Positions 33,499 to 42,266 of a DNA stretch of 53,194 nt are shown here, piece by piece; position 1 is the first letter of the stretch; every line of letters begins with the position of its first letter. The notes below the pieces were generated by a model, which worked only from the letters and a program-made list of their open reading frames with translations, was not told the DNA's origin and ran no database searches. Both the position numbers and the translations under genes were made by a program. This DNA comes from Bacillota bacterium (GTDB lineage Bacteria > Bacillota > Clostridia > Lachnospirales > Lachnospiraceae), in contig JAEZFK010000012.1 in assembly GCA_023437715.1 (NCBI GenBank), forward strand, positions 1 to 53,194, read 5' to 3'.

Positions 33499-34536
33499 TT
33501 ACCGGTTTATGAGGATCAGCTTCTGTTCCGGTAAGTAAAGGCGGATGCGGCTGCCTTCCTTATAGGATTCCTCCGCAGGTCTGCTGACAAGGAATTTCCC
33601 TGACTCCGTAAGAATCTCGTACTGATAGGTCTTTCCAAGAAAGGTGCGGACACCTACGGTTCCTTCCAGGACATTTTTCTCCTGTCCTTCCTCTGCGATC
33701 CGGATGTCCTCCGGGCGGATGGTGCCGATGCAGGCATCTTCGCTGTGCTCCGTCTCTACGGAAAATAGCGCGCCCTTCTCTGTCTTATATCCGTCTGCCT
33801 GTTTGCTCAAGGGAAGAAAATTTTCAAATCCGATGAATCTGGCTACAAATTCCGTTTCCGGCCTGTGGTAAATCCGTTCCGGGCTGTCGAACTGCTCGAT
33901 GATCCCCTGGTTCATGACTGCCACCTTATCGGAAATGGAAAAGCATTCCTCCTGGTCATGGGTGACAAACAGGGTGGTGATTCCAAGCTGCTTCTGGATT
34001 CTTTTGATTTCCATGCGCATGGCAATGCGCAGCTTGGCATCCAGATTGCTTAAGGGCTCGTCCAGAAGAAGAAGCTTTGGCTCGATCACCAGGGCCCTTG
34101 CCAGAGCCACCCTCTGTCTCTGTCCGCCGGACATCTGCTGGGGAAACCGCCCCGCAAATTCCGTAAGATCGCAGACCTCCAAAATGTGCTTCACTTTTTT
34201 TTCAATCTCCGCTGTATCAAGCTTTCTCATCTTAAGGCCGAAAGCCACGTTGTCATAAACGCTTAAATGGGGAAAGAGGGCATAGCTTTGAAATACGATT
34301 CCAAAATTCCTCTTATGGACCGGAACCTTTGTCAAATCCGCTCCATCCAGCACAAAACTGCCGTTCTGGGGCTCGATGAACCCGGCCACTACCCGAAGGG
34401 TGGTGGTCTTTCCGCAGCCGCTGGGGCCTAAAAGGGAAACCAGCTCCCCTTCCTGCACCTCCAGATTCAGCCCTTTTAAAACCTGTTTCTTCTTATCATA
34501 ACGGACATCAATGTCCTGCAGCGTCATATATGCCAT
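33499..34536 (-). CDS. Pot-type ABC transporter ATPase
   Basis: A 345-residue ATPase. It has Walker A GPSGCGKTT, signature MSGGQRQR, Walker B LLLLDEPLSNLD, H-loop and a C-terminal TOBE domain (about 270-340), as in PotA, FbpC and MalK relatives. AGGAGG lies before the ATG, 12 bases after the permease stop. It powers the transporter formed with the two permeases upstream. Confidence 0.94.
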   Translation of the reverse strand: MAYMTLQDIDVRYDKKKQVLKGLNLEVQEGELVSLLGPSGCGKTTTLRVVAGFIEPQNGSFVLDGADLTKVPVHKRNFGIVFQSYALFPHLSVYDNVAFGLKMRKLDTAEIEKKVKHILEVCDLTEFAGRFPQQMSGGQRQRVALARALVIEPKLLLLDEPLSNLDAKLRIAMRMEIKRIQKQLGITTLFVTHDQEECFSISDKVAVMNQGIIEQFDSPERIYHRPETEFVARFIGFENFLPLSKQADGYKTEKGALFSVETEHSEDACIGTIRPEDIRIAEEGQEKNVLEGTVGVRTFLGKTYQYEILTESGKFLVSRPAEESYKEGSRIRLYLPEQKLILINR

Positions 34537-34548
34537 GATCCATTCCTC

Positions 34549-35331
34549 CTATTTTGCCAGAGCGGCTATTCCCAGTGTCTTGTCAACAATTACCATAATA
34601 AGAACCGTTACCGCCATTAAGAGCACGGAAACTGCCGACACCGTAGGGTCATAATTATATTCGATGTAATTCATCAGAGTCGCCGGAAACGTGGATACGC
34701 CGGGGCCTGAAAGAAACATGGAAACCGGAATATTATTAAAGGAGTTAATAAATGCCAGCATAAACGCTGCGGAAATCCCTGAAGTAATATTAGGAAGCAC
34801 CACACGGAAAAACGCGCCTGTCTTTGTGCACCCCAAGCTCCAGGCCGCCTCTTCCACGGAAAAATCAAACTGTTCCAGGCTGGACCCCACCACCCGGATC
34901 ACATAGGGCAGAGTCACCATGAAATGGCCTGCCAGAAGGCCTGTAAATACCGGAATCCTTAAGGTCAGCACCAGAAACTGATAGAGAACGAAGCCGATCA
35001 CAATTCCCGGTACAATGGTTGGGGAAAGGAAAACGGATTTTAAAAGCCCTCTGCCTTTCATGCCGGACCTTGCCAGGGCATAGGCCGCCGGTATTCCCAC
35101 AAGCAGGGCAATTAAGGTTGCCAGAAGAGCGATTTCCAGGCTGGTTAAAAAGGACATGCGGAATGATTTCAATGCAAATACATTTACAAACCATTTCACG
35201 GAAAAGGAATCAATGGGAAATGTGATGGCGCTGCCCTTTCCAAAGGCAGTCACCGTAATGATGATCAGGGGAATGATTAAAAACCCGAATACCAGGGCTG
35301 CAAAAGCAGTCAGCAGCTTATTCTTACGCAT
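34549..35331 (-). CDS. Pot-type ABC transporter permease (PotC-like)
   Basis: A 260-residue permease with six membrane segments and the EAA loop (EEAAWSLGCTKTGAFFRVVLPNI). The open frame begins 69 bases earlier, but GGAGGAAGCC precedes the ATG at 35331. It overlaps the other permease gene by eight bases. Confidence 0.92.
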   Translation of the reverse strand: MRKNKLLTAFAALVFGFLIIPLIIITVTAFGKGSAITFPIDSFSVKWFVNVFALKSFRMSFLTSLEIALLATLIALLVGIPAAYALARSGMKGRGLLKSVFLSPTIVPGIVIGFVLYQFLVLTLRIPVFTGLLAGHFMVTLPYVIRVVGSSLEQFDFSVEEAAWSLGCTKTGAFFRVVLPNITSGISAAFMLAFINSFNNIPVSMFLSGPGVSTFPATLMNYIEYNYDPTVSAVSVLLMAVTVLIMVIVDKTLGIAALAK

Positions 35332-36157
35332 GGCTTCCTCCTCTTCTGTCCAGTCTGGCCGCAAGGGCGTTAAAGCCTTTGATGACAGCCAGGGTGACAA
35401 CGATCATAATCAGGGAAATGACGGCAGCTCCGTCCCAGTCCCCCACGCTCATGGCTCTTTGGTAAATGAACGTTGCCAGGACCATATTTTTATTTCCGCC
35501 CAAAAGCTGGGGTGTTGTATAAGCGGTCAGGGTTCCGGTAAATACCAGAATGCCGCCCACAATGATTCCCGGAAGGCTCATGGGGAAAATCACCTTCATA
35601 AAAGCCTTGAACCGGTCCGCTCCCAGGCTTAAGGCAGCTTCCATCATATCGTCGCCGATATTTTCCATGACTCCGGCCACCGTAACGATCATCAGAGGAA
35701 GAAATAAGTAAACCGAACCGATGATAATGGCAAAATCCGTATACAAAAGCTTTACGGGCTTTTCCGCAATCCCGGCTGCCATAAGGAACCGGTTGATAAT
35801 CCCGTTGCTTCCTAAAATATTGATCCAGGCAAAGCTCCTTATGACGGAATTGGTCATCATGGGGAAAATGGAAACGGATAAAAGGACTCCTCTCCATTTT
35901 TTACTGCACCGGCTGATGAAATACGCTGTGGGCACTCCTCCCACCATGCAGACAGCCGTTGTAAGAATGGCGACCTTGACCGTCCTTAAGAAAATTTTCA
36001 AGTAATACCCATCCCGGAAAAACTCCACATAGGCGCTGAAAGGATAATCATCCGTATGAAACGACGGGATTATCACCCGCAGAAGCGGAAGAAACAGACA
36101 CACCGCCAGAATCACAAGCCCCGGCACCACCATTACAAATGCACTACCTTTTTTCAT
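35324..36157 (-). CDS. Pot-type ABC transporter permease (PotB-like)
   Basis: A 277-residue permease with six membrane segments and the EAA loop (MMEAALSLGADRFKAFMKVIFPMSL). GGGAGAGG lies before the ATG at 36157; ten extra codons of the longer frame are dropped. It is the first gene of the transporter-deaminase operon and is read away from the LysR regulator. Confidence 0.92.
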   Translation of the reverse strand: MKKGSAFVMVVPGLVILAVCLFLPLLRVIIPSFHTDDYPFSAYVEFFRDGYYLKIFLRTVKVAILTTAVCMVGGVPTAYFISRCSKKWRGVLLSVSIFPMMTNSVIRSFAWINILGSNGIINRFLMAAGIAEKPVKLLYTDFAIIIGSVYLFLPLMIVTVAGVMENIGDDMMEAALSLGADRFKAFMKVIFPMSLPGIIVGGILVFTGTLTAYTTPQLLGGNKNMVLATFIYQRAMSVGDWDGAAVISLIMIVVTLAVIKGFNALAARLDRRGGSHA

Positions 36158-36195
36158 CTCGACCTCTCCCTGGTTTTCTCTTGTCATTCATTGTC

Positions 36196-36226
36196 CTTAT
36201 AAATATTTATAATAATCATTTATAAG
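36196..36226. promoter_or_regulatory. dyad operator between the LysR gene and the transporter operon
   Basis: CTTATAAAT (36196-36204) and ATTTATAAG (36218-36226) are perfect complements 13 bases apart. Nested in it is a 16-bp perfect palindrome (36197-36212). The location in the divergent promoter region and the size fit a LysR-type binding site. Confidence 0.65.
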
Positions 36227-36351
36227 TATTTTTAATTTATCGCTGTACTTTTATTATAATTTATGATATACTGTACGTCAAATACATATAATCTATATTT
36301 TCTATGCAGTAAAGCTATGGAGTTCTTTTGATAAAGCAGGAGGGATCAGCC

Positions 36352-37284
36352 ATGGAGTTAAAGGAAGCGAAATACATTCTGGCCATTGCAAGATATAAGA
36401 GCATCAGTAAAGCCGCAGATATACTGTTCATCTCCCAGCCATCCTTAAGCAAATATTTAAAGAATCTGGAAAGCCACTTGGGAACCCGGCTTTTTGACCG
36501 GATAGGAAGCAGCTACTTTCCAACTTATATCGGAGAGCGCTACATCCATTATGCAGAGAAAATCGTATCCTATGGCAGGGAGTGGGATATTGAATTCGAC
36601 GATATCATGCACCAGAACCACGGCCGTTTAAATATCGCCATACCCATTATGCTGGGAAACAGCCTGATCGGACCGACCCTGACGAAATTCCACCAGCTCT
36701 ACCCCCATGTTACGGTCAATGTAATGGAGGAAGTCAACTTCGTGGCCGAGCATACCTTAACCGACCACACCGTGGACTTAACCATTTACAATGTTCATCA
36801 ATTTCCCACTGATCTGGATTATCAGGTCATAGGAAAAGAGGAAATGGTACTGATTCTGTCAGACACAAATCCTCTTGTTCAGAAAGCAGTGAAAAAAAAG
36901 GGATTTCAATATCCATGGATTGATTTAAGCCTCTTAAACCAGGAGTCTTTTATCCTGCTCTACCCGGATCAAAATACCGGCGGGCTTGCCCTGAAATTAT
37001 TTCGTGATTATGGAATGGAGCCCAATATCCTGCTCCACACCAGAAACAGTGAGATGTCCATCCGGCTGGCTATGGAAGGCCTTGGCGCCGCCTTTGCCCC
37101 GGAAAGCTATTACCATTATTTAAAGACCCGTGAACCCGGGTCCTCTGTCTGCCTTTCCATAGGGAAAGAAAAATTTGAAAATACCCTCATCGCCGCCTAC
37201 CAGAAAAACCGGTATCTGCCCAAATATGCAAAGGCTTATCTGGACATCCTGGTAAAATACTACAGATCGGAACGTAATGAATAA
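36352..37284 (+). CDS. LysR-family transcriptional regulator
   Basis: A 310-residue LysR-type regulator. The winged helix at the N terminus has SISKAADILFISQPSLSKYLKNLE and LFDR, and the effector-binding domain covers about 90-300. The ATG at 36352 follows AGGAGGG; the TTG at 36328 is not used. It is divergent from the transporter-deaminase operon, with a dyad between them, so it most likely controls that operon in response to its substrate or product. Confidence 0.93.
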   Translation: MELKEAKYILAIARYKSISKAADILFISQPSLSKYLKNLESHLGTRLFDRIGSSYFPTYIGERYIHYAEKIVSYGREWDIEFDDIMHQNHGRLNIAIPIMLGNSLIGPTLTKFHQLYPHVTVNVMEEVNFVAEHTLTDHTVDLTIYNVHQFPTDLDYQVIGKEEMVLILSDTNPLVQKAVKKKGFQYPWIDLSLLNQESFILLYPDQNTGGLALKLFRDYGMEPNILLHTRNSEMSIRLAMEGLGAAFAPESYYHYLKTREPGSSVCLSIGKEKFENTLIAAYQKNRYLPKYAKAYLDILVKYYRSERNE

Positions 37285-37362
37285 TTTCCGAAAGCCGTTT
37301 TTCAAAAAAATAAGGTTCTTTATAAAAATTACATAATTTCTTTAAATAATTTTTATAAATTA

Positions 37363-37391
37363 TTGAATTTTTTTCGAAATTCGGTTATTAT
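37363..37391 (+). promoter_or_regulatory. promoter of the purine permease with a structured leader
   Basis: TTGAAT (37363-37368) and TATTAT (37386-37391) are 17 bases apart. The leader of about 120 bases (37398-37518) contains a GCCGG/CCGGC stem (around 37441-37464) and a GTA..GAC/GTC..TAC stem. I could not match it to the purine riboswitch consensus. Confidence 0.6.
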
Positions 37392-37518
37392 TGTGCCGTG
37401 GGATATTTGTAACGACTGATTTGCGTCTTACATGGATTCTGCCGGATATGATTTTGAAAGCCGGCGGAGGAAGTGCAGATTGCTTAACCAGATAAAATCA
37501 AATATAAGGAGATTGTCA

Positions 37519-38937
37519 ATGGAAAAACTATTTAAGCTGAAAAAGAATGGTACAAAAGTATCAACCGAGGTCCTTGCCGGGCTTACGACATTTTTCGCAA
37601 TGGCGTATATCCTGTTCGTCAATCCGGCAATACTTTCACAAACCGGCATCCCCTATGGTGCGGTATTTCTGGCAACCATCTTCGCTTCCACCGCAGGCAC
37701 GCTGGTTATGGCCCTTTTTGCAAACGTGCCTTATGCACAGGCTCCAGGCATGGGACTTAATGCATTTTTCACCTATACGGTTTGCTTTGGCTTAGGCTTT
37801 AAATGGCAGCAGGCTCTTGCCATGGTATTTATCTGCGGTATCATCAATATCCTCATCACCGTCACAAAAATCCGTAAGTCCATCATCAGAGCCATTCCCG
37901 AAAGCCTTCAGCACGCAATCGGCGGCGGAATCGGTATATTTATTGCCTATATCGGCATTAAGAACGCAGGATTTTTAAGCTTTACCGCTGATCCGGGTAC
38001 ATACACCATGCTGGACAGCGGAACTGTGGTAACCGGAAGCGGCATCGTGCCGGCACTGGCAACCTTTAATACGCCGGTTCTCCTGTTTTCCGTCATTTCC
38101 CTGATTTTAATGATCGTACTGGTAGTTAAAAAAGTTCCGGGCGCTATTTTTGTCAGCATTATTATTTCCACCATCATCGGCATCTTCATGAAAGTAGTTG
38201 ATATAAGCCAGATCGGCATCGAGTCCAATATCGGAAAATCCTTTTCCGAGCTGGGAACTACCTTTGGAGCGGCATTCGGTTCGGAAGGCCTGCTTTCCCT
38301 TTTCCAGGACCCCGGCAAAATCCCCCTGGTGCTCATGACTATTTTCGCATTCAGCCTTTCCGATACCTTTGACACTCTCGGCACCTTTATCGGAACAGGC
38401 CGCCGCACAGGCATTTTCAGCGAAGAGGACCAGAGAACCCTTGAGACCTCCAGCGGCTTTAAATCAAAAATGGACCGGGCACTGTTTGCAGACTCCATTG
38501 CAACCTCCATCGGTGCTATTTTCGGAACCTCCAATACCACCACATACGTGGAAAGCGCTGCCGGAATCGGCGCAGGCGGACGGACCGGACTTACCTCCCT
38601 TGTTACCGCTCTCATGTTTTTAATCAGCATCTTCCTGGCTCCTTTCATCGGGATCGTGCCCGCACAGGCAACTGCACCGGCTCTGATCTTAGTTGGAATC
38701 ATGATGCTTTCTTCTTTCGCAGACATCAAATGGAATAATCTTGAAGAAGCCATTCCGGCATTTTTCGCAGGCATCTTCATGGCCCTGGGCTACAGCATTT
38801 CCTACGGAATTGCAACCGGGTTCATCTTCTACTGCATCGTTAAGTGCTTAAAGGGTGAAGCAAAGACCATCCACCCCATTCTTTGGGTTTGTACAATCCT
38901 GTTTGTTTTAAATTTTGTTATGCTGGCTTTTCTGTAA
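37519..38937 (+). CDS. NCS2-family (AzgA/PbuG-type) purine permease
   Basis: A 472-residue membrane protein with about 12 to 14 hydrophobic segments. The hallmark GLTTFFAMAYILFVNPAIL near the start, QAPGMGLNAFFTYTV, and SLSDTFDTLGTFIGTG mark the AzgA/PbuG branch, which imports adenine, guanine or hypoxanthine with protons. The ATG at 37519 has AAGGAG upstream; 29 extra codons upstream are dropped. It lies downstream of the LysR gene with its own promoter and fits the purine theme of the neighbouring deaminase operon. Confidence 0.93.
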   Translation: MEKLFKLKKNGTKVSTEVLAGLTTFFAMAYILFVNPAILSQTGIPYGAVFLATIFASTAGTLVMALFANVPYAQAPGMGLNAFFTYTVCFGLGFKWQQALAMVFICGIINILITVTKIRKSIIRAIPESLQHAIGGGIGIFIAYIGIKNAGFLSFTADPGTYTMLDSGTVVTGSGIVPALATFNTPVLLFSVISLILMIVLVVKKVPGAIFVSIIISTIIGIFMKVVDISQIGIESNIGKSFSELGTTFGAAFGSEGLLSLFQDPGKIPLVLMTIFAFSLSDTFDTLGTFIGTGRRTGIFSEEDQRTLETSSGFKSKMDRALFADSIATSIGAIFGTSNTTTYVESAAGIGAGGRTGLTSLVTALMFLISIFLAPFIGIVPAQATAPALILVGIMMLSSFADIKWNNLEEAIPAFFAGIFMALGYSISYGIATGFIFYCIVKCLKGEAKTIHPILWVCTILFVLNFVMLAFL

Positions 38938-38955
38938 AAAGACGGAATACATGAT

Positions 38956-39000
38956 TAATCCCCGCGCCGGAAATTTTCCGGTACGGGGATTATTTTATTT
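38956..39000 (+). terminator. strong terminator between convergent genes
   Basis: TAATCCCCG pairs with CGGGGATTA and an inner CCGGAAA/TTCCGG pair extends the stem. A T-rich stretch (TATTTTATTT) follows on the plus strand. Confidence 0.88.
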
Positions 39001-39005
39001 CCGCT

Positions 39006-40256
39006 TCAGTTTACGGCAGCATCCCTGTCAATATGAATCACGGCATTCAGCATTACCGAAGCCCCTTTTGTACATTGTTCAAAAGTTGTAGATTCTTCCT
39101 TGCAATGGCTGTACCCTTTTTCTGACGGTACGAAAATCATTGTGGTGGGAAGCATGTCAGCGGCATACTGGGCATCGTGGCCTGCTCCGCTGTTGATATA
39201 CATATTGGAGTATTTTAGCTCATCTGCACTGTCTTTCACATATTTCACCAGCTTTTTATCAAAGTAAACCGTGCTCCGGGACCAGGCTTTTACCTTTTCC
39301 GTCCGGCAGCCCGCAATCTCATCCGGAATGGATTCTATTATTTCTGCAACGCGCTTTAAAACCGCCTCGTCTTCATGTCTGGCGTCCAGAGAAAAATCCA
39401 CGAAATCCGGAATTACGGTGTGTATACACGGATGGCATTTTATTTCCCCTGTAGTATAGACTAAACGGTCATCCAGCTGATCAAGCCGGTCATGTAAATA
39501 TTGAATAATTTTAACGGCAGCATAAAGGGCGTCTTTTCTATGCTTCATCGGCGTAGTCCCCGCATGGTTCGCCTGTCCATAGGTTCTTATGCGGTAATTT
39601 ACCATCCCAAGAACACAGGTGACTACCCCGATATCCTTTGCCTCTTCTTCAAGCACCGGTCCCTGTTCCACATGCAGCTCCAGCATCGTCTCATATTTTC
39701 CCGCATTCAACCGGTTTTCCATGGTGCCGCGGTACTTACTCCTTTGCAGCGCATCGCCGAATGTGAATTCTTCATTGATAATACTCATTGATTCCAGCAT
39801 GGCTTCTTTGGAGAATTTACCCGTGATAACGCCGGAAGACATGATTGCAGGCGGAAACAGCGATCCTTCTTCATTGGTCCATATCATAACGGTAAGCGGA
39901 TGGCTGTGTTCAATTTTTTCATGATACACGGTTTCTAAAACTTCCATCCCGGAAATGACGCCCAATATTCCGTCATAATGGCCGCCGTTCTTTACAGAAT
40001 CAATGTGTGATCCCATAACAATCCGTTTTGCCTGCGGGTCACTTCCCGGCAATGTGGCATACATATTGGCCATATCATCGGTTTCAATAAACGCTCCGAT
40101 TGCACTCATGCGGGAAATAAATTCCTCCCGCAGCAAGGCTTCTTCATCCGATAAGGCATATCTGGTTAAGCTGCCGTCTTCATTTAAACCGAACTTTCGA
40201 AAAGCTGTTATTTTTTCTCCCATTCTTTCCAAGCTGCATTCATACATGTTTTTCAC
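39006..40256 (-). CDS. M20-type amidohydrolase, AllC/HyuC-like (allantoate or N-carbamoyl amino acid)
   Basis: A 416-residue zinc enzyme. It has GSHIDSVKNGGHYDG, WTNEEGSLF, LELHVEQGP, ANHAGTTPM and SGAGHDAQ, all hallmarks of allantoate amidohydrolases and N-carbamoyl-L-amino-acid hydrolases. It hydrolyses a ureido or carbamoyl bond to release ammonia and carbon dioxide. The start is uncertain: GTG at 40256 or ATG at 40247, both with a distant GAGGGAAG. The purine permease and deaminase neighbours favour a role in purine or pyrimidine ring breakdown, which is inference. Confidence 0.88.
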   Translation of the reverse strand: MKNMYECSLERMGEKITAFRKFGLNEDGSLTRYALSDEEALLREEFISRMSAIGAFIETDDMANMYATLPGSDPQAKRIVMGSHIDSVKNGGHYDGILGVISGMEVLETVYHEKIEHSHPLTVMIWTNEEGSLFPPAIMSSGVITGKFSKEAMLESMSIINEEFTFGDALQRSKYRGTMENRLNAGKYETMLELHVEQGPVLEEEAKDIGVVTCVLGMVNYRIRTYGQANHAGTTPMKHRKDALYAAVKIIQYLHDRLDQLDDRLVYTTGEIKCHPCIHTVIPDFVDFSLDARHEDEAVLKRVAEIIESIPDEIAGCRTEKVKAWSRSTVYFDKKLVKYVKDSADELKYSNMYINSGAGHDAQYAADMLPTTMIFVPSEKGYSHCKEESTTFEQCTKGASVMLNAVIHIDRDAAVN

Positions 40257-40298
40257 TGAGACTTATCTTCCCTCTTGAATGATAAATCTTATCTCCTT

Positions 40299-40327
40299 TC
40301 TTCTTTCCTGCCCATGTTTTTCGGCAG
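40299..40327 (-). repeat. partial copy R4 of the dispersed hairpin repeat
   Basis: CTTTCCTGCCCATGTTTTTCGGCAG-like sequence matches the left end of copies R1 and R2. The rest of the unit is absent. It lies upstream of the amidohydrolase gene. Confidence 0.6.
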
Positions 40328-40470
40328 GTCACCCCTCTTGTCCGTTTTTAGGGGAATAAAGCCTGTTCCTACGGTGACAGTATAGCACAAAGCTCTGTTT
40401 TTTGCGACCTTGCCATAGCCTTTCCTGCTCCGGTGTGGTAAAATGATGGTAAAAGAAAGGGAGGTGCCTT

Positions 40471-40698
40471 ATGGAACGGAAAGCTATTAAAATTTTTACT
40501 GCGCATGATAATATAGAGGCTGAAATGATTTTAAACACTTTAAAAGATCACCACATTCCCGCGTACAAAAAGGACTTAGGAAACGCCGGCCTTATGAATA
40601 TTTATGGCGGCAATTCAAAATATGGAGAAGAGATTTTTGTAGCGGAAACAGATGTGGAGGCAGCCATTGAAATTTTGAGAAGTATGGGTCTGGAATAA
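40471..40698 (+). CDS. DUF2007-family protein
   Basis: A 75-residue protein with the family pattern: an opening IKIFTAHDNIEAEMILNTLKDHHIPAY, a GGNSKYGEEIFV turn and a final helix. Function of the family is unknown (a proposed signalling or PII-like fold). An extended -10 (TGGTAAAAT, 40436-40444) and GGGAGG lie upstream. It is followed 13 bases later by an acetyltransferase. Confidence 0.85.
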   Translation: MERKAIKIFTAHDNIEAEMILNTLKDHHIPAYKKDLGNAGLMNIYGGNSKYGEEIFVAETDVEAAIEILRSMGLE

Positions 40699-40711
40699 TG
40701 GAGGTAAGTCT

Positions 40712-41125
40712 TTGGAATTTGAAATAACGAATAACGTCAGTGAAAAGGATCAGAATGCTGTTTTTCAGGGCCTTTTGAAATATAATCGTTCTCATCTTGG
40801 GGATAGTGAGCCGGAAGACCTTGGAATATATCTTCGGAATGAAGAGGGAATGGTGACTGCCGGACTGGTTGGGAACACATTCGGGCTTTGGCTTATGGTC
40901 AAGTACTTATGGATAAGCGAAGAATTAAGGGAACAGGGCATTGGCAGCCGGATTTTATTAAAGGGGGAGGAAACTGCAAAGGAACGGGGATGCAGATATG
41001 TGTTTTTAGACACATTCAGCTTTCAGGCACCGAATTTTTATAAGAAGTATGGATATACAGAGGTTCTTACCCTTGAAAATTACCCGGTTGACGGAAAGCG
41101 TCATTACTTTACGAAAACGCTTTAA
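40712..41125 (+). CDS. GNAT-family N-acetyltransferase
   Basis: A 137-residue acetyltransferase with the acetyl-CoA loop REQGIGSRIL and a late NFYKKYGYTEV segment. The start is TTG at 40712, with GGAGG eight bases upstream. Substrate unknown. Probably co-transcribed with the DUF2007 gene. Confidence 0.85.
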   Translation: MEFEITNNVSEKDQNAVFQGLLKYNRSHLGDSEPEDLGIYLRNEEGMVTAGLVGNTFGLWLMVKYLWISEELREQGIGSRILLKGEETAKERGCRYVFLDTFSFQAPNFYKKYGYTEVLTLENYPVDGKRHYFTKTL

Positions 41126-41181
41126 ATGTATTTTCAATAAGCTTTTGGGGAGTCATTAAAAATTACGCAGGAGTTATCCAA

Positions 41182-41778
41182 ATGAGTATGAGAACTATCA
41201 TGATTTTCACGGAATTTGAAAATATTGATGTAATAAATGATATTCGCAGGAAATATGATCCCCTGGCAGATTTGGTATTGCCCCATATTACGTTAGTTTT
41301 TCCCTTTGATAGTGAATTGACAGATGAAGAACTCCATGGGCACTTGGAAAAGTGTTTGAATGGGGTGGCGCCATTTTGGATTGAATTAGAGGGATTCAGC
41401 AAGCAGCAGGATAAATATGGAAACTTTCTGTTTTTAAATGTGGTGCAAGGCATGAGGGAAATAAAAAGAATCCACAAATTATTATATGATAATAAGCTGA
41501 AACAATTCGATTCAGGCTGTGATTACATTCCGCATATGACCGTTGGTAACCTGTCTTCCGCCGGACTTCTTGATAAAGCCTTTGATGATGTTAATCAATG
41601 CCGCGATAAATTTAAGACTGCGGTAAAAAGGATATCCGTGGAAAGGATCGGTAAAAACGGGGAATCAATCATTGTTATAGAGCATGAACTAAACGGAGAA
41701 ATTGCAGGTTTATCAAAACGGAGATTTTTATGGAATTATGCTATCGATTGGCAGAAAAAAGGGACGCCGATTTACTGA
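41182..41778 (+). CDS. 2H phosphoesterase (2'-5' RNA ligase-like) protein
   Basis: A 198-residue protein with two HxT motifs, H35-I-T and H118-M-T, the signature of the 2H phosphoesterase superfamily, which open cyclic phosphodiesters or join 2'-5' RNA ends. The true substrate is not known for this type. Its last 49 bases overlap the next gene, in a different frame. Confidence 0.82.
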   Translation: MSMRTIMIFTEFENIDVINDIRRKYDPLADLVLPHITLVFPFDSELTDEELHGHLEKCLNGVAPFWIELEGFSKQQDKYGNFLFLNVVQGMREIKRIHKLLYDNKLKQFDSGCDYIPHMTVGNLSSAGLLDKAFDDVNQCRDKFKTAVKRISVERIGKNGESIIVIEHELNGEIAGLSKRRFLWNYAIDWQKKGTPIY

Positions 41779-42185
41779 TTGACATATATAATCAGTCATT
41801 TTACCAGGATTACCTTAGGTATGGGGAATGTCCTGCTTATGGAAGAACAAGAGAACGGATGGAATTGTCCATTGAAAAGTTTCCAAAGGAATTTATTTTA
41901 TATAACCATATTCCAGTGGGAGCCGTATCAATGAAAAATAATGGAAACGGTGAATATTATTTGGGGTGTCTCTGCGTTATTCCTGAATATCAGAACAAAG
42001 GGATTGGCACCCAGGCCGTGAAAGACCTATTGGAACGTTACGGAGATTGGAAAAGAATATCATTAGTCACGCCTGCGGACAAGGAAGAGAACATTTTCTT
42101 CTATACAAAGAAATGCGTTTTTGTAATTGATGGGGAAAAACTGGACGGCAATGTTAAGGTTGCAGAGCTTTCATTGAAGCGATGA
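41730..42185 (+). CDS. GNAT-family N-acetyltransferase
   Basis: A 151-residue acetyltransferase with the acetyl-CoA motif VIPEYQNKGIGTQAV. The ATG at 41730 has GGAG upstream inside the previous gene, giving a 49-base overlap; an internal start cannot be ruled out, but the N-terminal YRLAEKRDADLLIDIYN fits the family. Substrate unknown. Confidence 0.83.
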   Translation: MELCYRLAEKRDADLLIDIYNQSFYQDYLRYGECPAYGRTRERMELSIEKFPKEFILYNHIPVGAVSMKNNGNGEYYLGCLCVIPEYQNKGIGTQAVKDLLERYGDWKRISLVTPADKEENIFFYTKKCVFVIDGEKLDGNVKVAELSLKR

Positions 42186-42266
42186 ATTTTCCTCCATTGT
42201 TGGAATGAATTGCGATTTTGGTGACTGAAAGCATAATGAAAAACCGGAAATTGACAAGGAGAACCT

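Noticed and set aside
37947..38780. Long minus-strand frame of 277 codons opposite the purine permease
   Set aside because: It is a shadow of a strongly recognised permease gene and has no sensible protein features.
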